Assembly (NCBI RefSeq): GCF_037975245.1
Contig: NC_092582.1
Span: 5,001-17,500, forward strand
Origin: Apostichopus japonicus
Taxonomy: Eukaryota; Echinodermata; Holothuroidea; Aspidochirotida; Stichopodidae
Direction: 5' to 3'
DNA length: 12,500 nt
In this document: in pieces, positions 8,643 to 12,500 of the stretch
How positions within the stretch are numbered: position 1 is the stretch's first letter
Layout: every line of letters starts with the position of its first letter
Translations under genes and position numbers: made by a program
Notes under the pieces: generated by a model
Told to the model about the DNA's origin: nothing
The model's database searches: none
What the model saw: only the letters and a program-made list of their open reading frames with translations

Positions 8643-10371
8643 GTAAGTAATACTACAGGGGGAAATATGACTTGGATTCTTTTCTGTCCTTAGAGGTGGA
8701 CAACTGGTTCCCTAAAAATTAATTGTATTTTAATGTCATTTGCGTCGATGTCTTCTTTCTCTCACAAACGATTGCAAATTGATTTTATTCATATTTCACC
8801 ATTCTCTGTTTTATTTGACAGACATTTAACAGTTCTGCATACAGAAAAGCACTCCAAAAGGAATTGCGGAGGTGCGACAGGGATGGCAATATCGACCGAA
8901 GCACACATGATGAGATTAGGAACTACCTCATGCTTGAGGTGGTGTTGGGTAATAGACAGAGGGCCTCGGCTGTAGCCAACATGACCGTCGGCAACTTTAT
9001 GAAGGCCAGAAGGCAGAGAAACAAGAGAGGAGAGGACATGTGGACGATGCTCGTGTCAGACCACAAGACGGCCACAACGTACGGGGCGGCAACCCTGGCC
9101 CTAAACCGGGAACTTGTCATGGACCTCACTTTTTATATGGAGGAGATAAGGTAAACCCCTGTGTTATTGTAGTATGTTATCGGCACCACATTTGCTAGTT
9201 TCGTAACAAAGTGATAACCGTAACTTTTTTTTTCAATTTCCCACAGAGGCAGAATCCCCCAAAATAAGTGGGAAGTGGTCGATGGACCCATGTGGATCAA
9301 ATACGACTCTGGCGAACCAATCACCTCAAAGCGGGTCACTAGATGTATAAGTGCGTGCTGGACGAACGCCGGTTTGACGTCAACCATCTCGACGACGTTG
9401 CTGCGAAAAACAATCGTGTCCAAGGTACGACAACGAACTTAGCTTCACAGTGAACCATATATCTCGATATATCGAGAAAAGGATCGTGTTTTTTTTATAT
9501 CTCTTAGCGTTAACATTCTAAACCGGTGTAAATGACTTTATACGTTTTACATTTTTCAGTGCTTCGAAGAACAACCGCATGATCTACCTACTCTGGCATC
9601 CCACATGACACATACAGAAAAGGTGCAGCAGAAGTACTATCTGGTTAGCAAGAAGAGACAGAACGCTGTGGACACTGCTGATGTCATTAGGAGCGTGACC
9701 CAGAAGGTATACACGAGTTATACAATAGGATTTCGTTTTGAACCATACAAAAGGTAATCAAACGTGTAAACGGTTTTTTCCCTTTTCTAATCATACAGAG
9801 CAAGACGCCGACATACGGTCCTGGGCCGAGTGGAGAAGAGTTTCGGGGAGCAGCAGCCAGGGAAAAAAATGAACAGGTAAATAACCCTTCATTAGAAACT
9901 GCAGTAAGGAAGAGGAATCGGATGTCTTATGATTATCTGTTTTTTTTCTGTTTTTCTTTCTTGCAGGAGAGCGACAACCAATCGACACACTCAGACGGGA
10001 CCACGAGCACCAACAGCCAGATGTGGACGGGCATCCGACATAGTACACGACTTCGACAGGATACATCATGGAGCGACAACCAATCGACACACTCAGACGG
10101 GACCACAAGCACCAACAGCCAGATGTGGACGGGCATCCGACATAGGACACGACTTCGACAGGATACATCATGGACCGACAACGACGAGTTGCTTTTGCGA
10201 CTCATTTTTTTGACCTATTTCACTGAGCAAAGGACACCGACGACACAACAAGTTAAGGAGGCACTGGACCAACACCCGACGACCAAGCACACGCTCCTTA
10301 ACAAGCTGACGCTGGAACAAATTACACTTAAATTGCAGTATAGAATTTCTAAGCTAATCGCTCATAACTGA
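7470..10371 (+). CDS. C2H2 zinc finger / tyrosine recombinase (Crypton-like) / SANT-like protein, six coding exons
   Basis: Proposed join: 7470-8642, 8822-9150, 9247-9424, 9560-9706, 9799-9876, 9967-10371; 769 residues. All introns are GT-AG (179, 96, 135, 92 and 90 nt) and the frame stays open throughout. Domains: C2H2 fingers at C17/C20/H30/H35 and C66/C69/H79/H84; basic patches 36-42 and 87-94 (likely nuclear localisation); Glu/Gln-rich tract ~136-255; YR core-binding domain ~256-391; YR catalytic domain ~392-609 with R438, K473, R554, H578 and Y587; linker; duplicated 34-residue units 637-704; SANT/Myb-like end ~703-769. Tyrosine recombinases cut and rejoin DNA through a 3'-phosphotyrosine. 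The architecture fits Crypton-like DNA transposons or their domesticated relatives, acting in the nucleus. The intact frame suggests recent activity or selection. Start 7470 was chosen because a good acceptor ends at 7468; an in-frame ATG at 7425 with good context would add 15 residues. Family placement is from recalled pattern, not a search. Confidence 0.82.
7875..8234 (+). repeat. GAGGAGCAG/GAAGAGAGGGAGCAG minisatellite coding for Glu/Gln tract
   Basis: About 360 bp of imperfect 3-, 9- and 15-bp purine-rich repeats, including several GAAGAGAGGGAGCAG units (EEREQ). It encodes a tract of Glu with Gln, Arg and a few Val and Asp, without a stop. The strand asymmetry (almost only G and A, with a C roughly every 6 to 9 bases) makes triplex formation and slippage plausible. 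Length is probably polymorphic. The protein stretch is likely a disordered or extended-helix spacer between the zinc fingers and the recombinase. Confidence 0.85.
8822..9150 (+). CDS. Coding exon 2: catalytic domain, Arg I and Lys
   Basis: Follows acceptor TTATTTGACAG in phase 0. It encodes residues 392-501 up to the split Arg codon (AG|A) at donor ATAAG|GTAAAC. GNRQRASAVANMTV is the helix carrying the first catalytic arginine (R438). VSDHKTATTYGAATLAL is the beta-hairpin with the catalytic lysine (K473). Two other AGs 8 and 20 bases further in are possible acceptors, but only 8822 keeps phase 0 and a full pyrimidine-rich tract. Confidence 0.8.
9247..9424 (+). CDS. Coding exon 3: catalytic domain, Arg II box
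   Basis: Starts after a long T-rich tract and CCCACAG, completing Arg501. It ends GTGTCCAAG|GTACGA in phase 0. It encodes residues 502-560, including WIKYDSGEPITSKRVTRCI and then TTLLRKTIVSK. R554 aligns with the Arg of the HxxR box; the preceding His position is T551. Confidence 0.8.
9560..9706 (+). CDS. Coding exon 4: catalytic His and Tyr nucleophile
   Basis: Acceptor CATTTTTCAG, donor CAGAAG|GTATAC, phase 0 at both ends; residues 561-609. LASHMTHTEKVQQKYYLVSK matches the final YR motif. H578 is in the H/W position and Y587 is nine residues later, the usual spacing in XerD and Cre. Y586 is the neighbouring alternative nucleophile. Confidence 0.82.
9799..9876 (+). CDS. Coding exon 5: linker
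   Basis: A 78-nt phase-0 exon between TCATACAG and AACAG|GTAAAT, encoding residues 610-635 (start SKTPTYGPGPSGEEF). Gly/Pro/charged composition suggests a flexible linker. As a short symmetrical exon it could be skipped without changing frame. Confidence 0.7.
9967..10371 (+). CDS. Coding exon 6: duplicated linker and SANT/Myb-like C-terminus
   Basis: Acceptor TTTCTTGCAG; residues 636-769 and stop TGA at 10369-10371. After two 34-residue repeats comes DTSWTDNDELLLRLIF, then a P-T-x-x-x-V turn, then LTLEQITLKLQYRISKLI. This three-helix layout resembles the SANT/Myb-like end that I recall on related zinc-finger recombinase proteins. The conserved Trp content is low (only W704), so DNA binding is a moderate inference. 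Confidence 0.75.
   Translation, partial: ESDNQSTHSDGTTSTNSQMWTGIRHSTRLRQDTSWSDNQSTHSDGTTSTNSQMWTGIRHRTRLRQDTSWTDNDELLLRLIFLTYFTEQRTPTTQQVKEALDQHPTTKHTLLNKLTLEQITLKLQYRISKLIAHN
9970..10173 (+). repeat. 102-bp tandem duplication inside exon 6
   Basis: Units 9970-10071 and 10072-10173 differ at only two bases by eye, one synonymous and one Ser to Arg. They encode two copies of a 34-residue segment beginning SDNQSTHSDG and ending LRQDTSW. CGACAAC occurs at the start of both units and again just after the second, offering microhomology for slippage. The frame is kept. Confidence 0.95.
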
Positions 10372-10389
10372 TTTCTTTTTTGAGGTTCC

Positions 10390-10424
10390 GGGTGGGGTGG
10401 GGGGGGGTGACGGGAGGGGAGGGG
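10390..10424 (+). other. G-quadruplex candidate in the 3' UTR
   Basis: Six runs of three or more G on the coding strand, with loops of one to four bases, begin 19 bases after the stop codon and end 38 bases before the first AATAAA. It satisfies the usual G3+N1-7 rule and could form in the mRNA. Formation is not demonstrated. Confidence 0.6.
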
Positions 10425-10462
10425 AGTTACAGTTTTCACATTACTCGAGTTATTTGTTTTTT

Positions 10463-10468
10463 AATAAA
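10463..10468 (+). terminator. Poly(A) signal AATAAA (proximal)
   Basis: Canonical AATAAA 92 bases after the stop codon; GT/T-rich CCTGTCTCTGTCTACTTTAT follows about 20 to 40 bases later, as expected for a downstream element. Confidence 0.6.
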
Positions 10469-10607
10469 ACCAACAATCACATCATTCCTGTCTCTGTCTA
10501 CTTTATTCTGTTCAAGGGGCGCTCGGGATCTCGGCATGTTCTCTTACAAAACCCAAACAATCTGATCAGGAACATTGCAAACATACAAGTTTCATGCAAT
10601 TGTGGAA

Positions 10608-10613
10608 AATAAA
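10608..10613 (+). terminator. Poly(A) signal AATAAA (distal)
   Basis: A second canonical AATAAA about 145 bases downstream of the first, still before the right long repeat. It is an alternative end for the same transcript. Confidence 0.45.
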
Positions 10614-11231
10614 ACACCCAATGGGCGATGCCCGGAAACGATTCGACTTTTCTGCCAACCGCAGTTGCGATAGTTACGCTCCTATTTTGAAAAATCGGCT
10701 GATAACCTATATGATAACAACATTTTCGGTGAAAAACACCTATTTTTGGGGTGACCTCGAAAACGTATAGACTATACCCCCTTCTCGAAGATGAATGCTA
10801 CCGTATGAGTTGTCTACACGTAGCTACGACTCTCGTCTCCAACATAACAAAAATTTAGCCCCGTCACATACCCTCAGTAGAAAGGAAGGGGTATCAAAAA
10901 GAGGTACTTTTTTAACTTTTCAAGACAAAAACACCTATTTTTGGTGCAAATAGAAATCATATAGACAAAAACCCTTTCCCGGTCAGATAATTACACGAAA
11001 ATAGTGTATGACAATGACAAGGGTGTCTTCTACTCCACGTCAAAATTTCATGTCGATGGGTACTTCAGAGAGGAAAGGAGGGGGGGTTGACAAGAGGGAG
11101 TTTTCCAACTTTTGCACCTATGAAGAACACGTATTTCTATCGGGTCCTTTGGGACCACGTATCTCCCGAACGGAAGCAGATATGGACCTGGGAGTTGCAG
11201 ATTTGGGCTCCTGGGCATCGATTACCCCCTG

Positions 11232-11239
11232 TGACGTCA
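11232..11239. promoter_or_regulatory. CRE inside the right long repeat
   Basis: An exact TGACGTCA at the position equivalent to 6042-6049. Confidence 0.35.
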
Positions 11240-11759
11240 TTTTGACGAAATCCATTTTTTGGGCAATTTCGGCAAAAACTGCAAGGGTACCCCTTACGGG
11301 TTTTTGGGTGAAAATAATTTTTGTCGCAAAGACGGGCAATGTGTATCTTTTCTGGTTGTTCTCGTCACGCTGATCACGAATCTGAAGTTTATTTTGGAAT
11401 TGGGTGTTGTGTTGGGGCGTGAGGGGCAAAAAACCATTGGGAGGGGGGACACGAGCCCAAGTGGGTGTCTCCAAAAACGAACGAAATACACCTTTTCTGG
11501 TGCTTCTTGGGGCGCTGATTATGAATCTGAGATTATTTTGGCGGTTTGGAGGCGTGGGGAGTGGTGGGGGAATTTAATGCCTTCCGGGCGTTCCATGGCG
11601 CACGCTACGGAGACTTTTTTGCTGACTGTTTGTACTTTTTCTCAAAATGACCCCCTACCACCCCGGAGAAGTGACACACCTAGGAGATTCATTCTATTTT
11701 GGGAAGGGGAAACCCTAGCGGTGGTACCCTCAAAAGATGGCCGTAATCGGACCACCCCA

Positions 11760-11773
11760 GTAACCATGGTAAC
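11760..11773. promoter_or_regulatory. RFX X-box, right array unit 1
   Basis: Exact GTAACCATGGTAAC; the repeats at 11964-11977, 12167-12180 and 12370-12383 are identical. Confidence 0.5.
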
Positions 11774-11963
11774 GCTCCAAAGTAGAAGGGTCGGGATTTT
11801 CCCGTACATAGTAACACTAATTAATATGACATTTTCGGATTTTTTCCAAAATGACCCCCTACCACCCCGGAGAAGAGACCCACCTACAAGTTTCATCCTA
11901 TTTTGGAAAGGGGACACCCTAGCGGTGGTACCCCGAAAAGATGGCCGTAATCGGACCACCCCA

Positions 11964-11977
11964 GTAACCATGGTAAC
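11964..11977. promoter_or_regulatory. RFX X-box, right array unit 2
   Basis: Exact GTAACCATGGTAAC, 204 bp after the previous one. Confidence 0.5.
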
Positions 11978-12166
11978 GCTCCAGAGTAGAAGAGTCGGGA
12001 GTTTCCCGTACATAGTAACACTAATTATTATGCCTTTTCGGATTTTTTCCAAAATGACCCCCCACCACCCCTAAGAAGAGACCCACCTACAAGTTTTATA
12101 CAAATGTGGGAAGGGGACACCCTAGCGGGTGTACCCCGAAAAGATGGCCGTAATCGGACCACCCCA

Positions 12167-12180
12167 GTAACCATGGTAAC
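12167..12180. promoter_or_regulatory. RFX X-box, right array unit 3
   Basis: Exact GTAACCATGGTAAC, 203 bp after the previous one, kept although the bases just downstream have diverged. Confidence 0.5.
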
Positions 12181-12369
12181 GCTCCAGAGTAGAAGGGTCG
12201 GGAGTTTCAAAAACGTATATAGCAAATTATTATGCCTTTTCAGATTTTGTTTCAAAATGACCCCCCTATCACCCAGGAATGAAAAGTACCTACAAATTTC
12301 ATCCTAATTCGGAAAGGGGACACCCTAGCGGTGGTACCCTCAAAAGATGGCCGTAATCGGACCACCCCA

Positions 12370-12383
12370 GTAACCATGGTAAC
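12370..12383. promoter_or_regulatory. RFX X-box, right array unit 4
   Basis: Exact GTAACCATGGTAAC, 203 bp after the previous one. Confidence 0.5.
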
Positions 12384-12500
12384 GCTCCAGAGTAGAAGGG
12401 TCGGGGTTTTCCCGTACGTAGTAACACTAATTATTTTGAACGTTTTAGATTATTTTCAAAATGACCCCCCACCACCCCGGGGAAGTATCGAACCTTTTAG

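Larger units (their letters stand above)
10372..10726 (+). other. 3' flank / 3' UTR of the recombinase gene
   Basis: Non-coding sequence between the stop codon and the right long repeat. It contains a G-rich run and two AATAAA hexamers, listed separately. It shows no similarity to the sequence before the left long repeat. Confidence 0.7.
10727..11939. repeat. Long direct repeat, right copy
   Basis: Partner of 5536-6750 in the same orientation. It starts with the same CGGTGAAAAACACC and holds the same internal duplication and CRE (11232-11239). Beyond 11939 it stays in the 203-bp tandem tail, whereas the left copy has switched to unrelated sequence. The outer end lies outside the window, so it is unknown whether this copy is followed by another 5.2-kb unit. 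Confidence 0.9.
11644..12480. repeat. 203-bp tandem repeat, right array (>4 units)
   Basis: AAAATGACCCC recurs at 11644, 11848, 12051, 12254 and 12458, spacings of 204, 203, 203 and 204. Units share GGGGACACCCTAGCG, GATGGCCGTAATCGGACC and the X-box, and vary most in the AT-rich part between CACTAATTA and AAAATGA. The array runs off the window. Part of the third unit has CCCGTACATAG replaced by an AAAACGTATATAG variant. Confidence 0.93.

Noticed and set aside
8733-8975. Separate small open frame across intron 1 and exon 2
   Set aside because: It reads exon 2 in the wrong frame. The phase-0 splice from 8642 to 8822 gives the recognisable YR sequence.
9791-10205. Minus-strand Cys/Val/Ser-rich frames with duplicated blocks opposite exon 6
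   Set aside because: The duplication is simply the antisense of the 102-bp exon duplication; there is no promoter, splice or domain support.
5536-11939. DIRS/Ngaro-type YR retrotransposon
   Set aside because: No reverse transcriptase, RNase H or gag-like frame lies between the repeats, and the space is filled by the single recombinase gene and flanks.
11644-12480. CRISPR array from evenly spaced repeats
   Set aside because: Units are contiguous ~203-bp tandem repeats with similar sequence throughout, not short repeats with unique spacers, and the genome is eukaryotic.

Overview
The window is the left end of a eukaryotic, probably animal, chromosome. It opens with about 3.7 kb of CCCTAA repeats, the C-strand of a TTAGGG telomere. 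It contains one intact spliced gene with short GT-AG introns (90 to 179 nt) and AATAAA poly(A) signals. TTAGGG telomeres, the short introns and a zinc-finger/tyrosine-recombinase gene of a kind I associate with aquatic animals (lancelets, fish, cnidarians, molluscs) suggest a marine metazoan. I cannot name the species from sequence alone.

Layout. 1-3680: telomere, nearly pure, with five visible variant repeats. 3681-5535: gene-free subtelomere. It has a 27-bp inverted repeat, a dense cluster of AGGTCA/GGGTCA half-sites, a degenerate telomeric hairpin, an ETS+CRE composite and further palindromic CREs. 5536-6750: left copy of a ~1.2-kb repeat ending in 1.5 units of a ~203-bp tandem repeat. 6751-7469: shuffled fragments of that repeat, then a candidate TATA box and 5' UTR intron. 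7470-10371: a six-coding-exon gene on the plus strand. 10372-10726: 3' flank with a G-quadruplex candidate and two poly(A) signals. 10727-12480+: right copy of the 1.2-kb repeat in the same orientation, whose tandem-repeat tail is expanded to more than four units and runs out of the window.

The gene encodes a predicted 769-residue protein. In order it has two C2H2 zinc fingers (CX2CX9HX4H), a basic patch, a ~120-residue Glu/Gln-rich tract, a tyrosine-recombinase (YR) core-binding domain, a YR catalytic domain with R-K-R-H-Y present (the His of HxxR replaced by Thr), and a SANT/Myb-like C-terminus preceded by a fresh 34-residue tandem duplication. This is a Crypton-like mobile-element or recently domesticated recombinase gene. 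No reverse transcriptase is seen, so it is not a complete DIRS/Ngaro element.

The most interesting arrangement is an intact YR gene about 3.8 kb from the telomere, bracketed by long same-orientation repeats 5.19 kb apart. Every unit of the repeats' tandem tail carries a perfect RFX X-box palindrome. Whether the repeats are substrates or termini of the recombinase, or just a subtelomeric repeat family around it, cannot be settled from this window.
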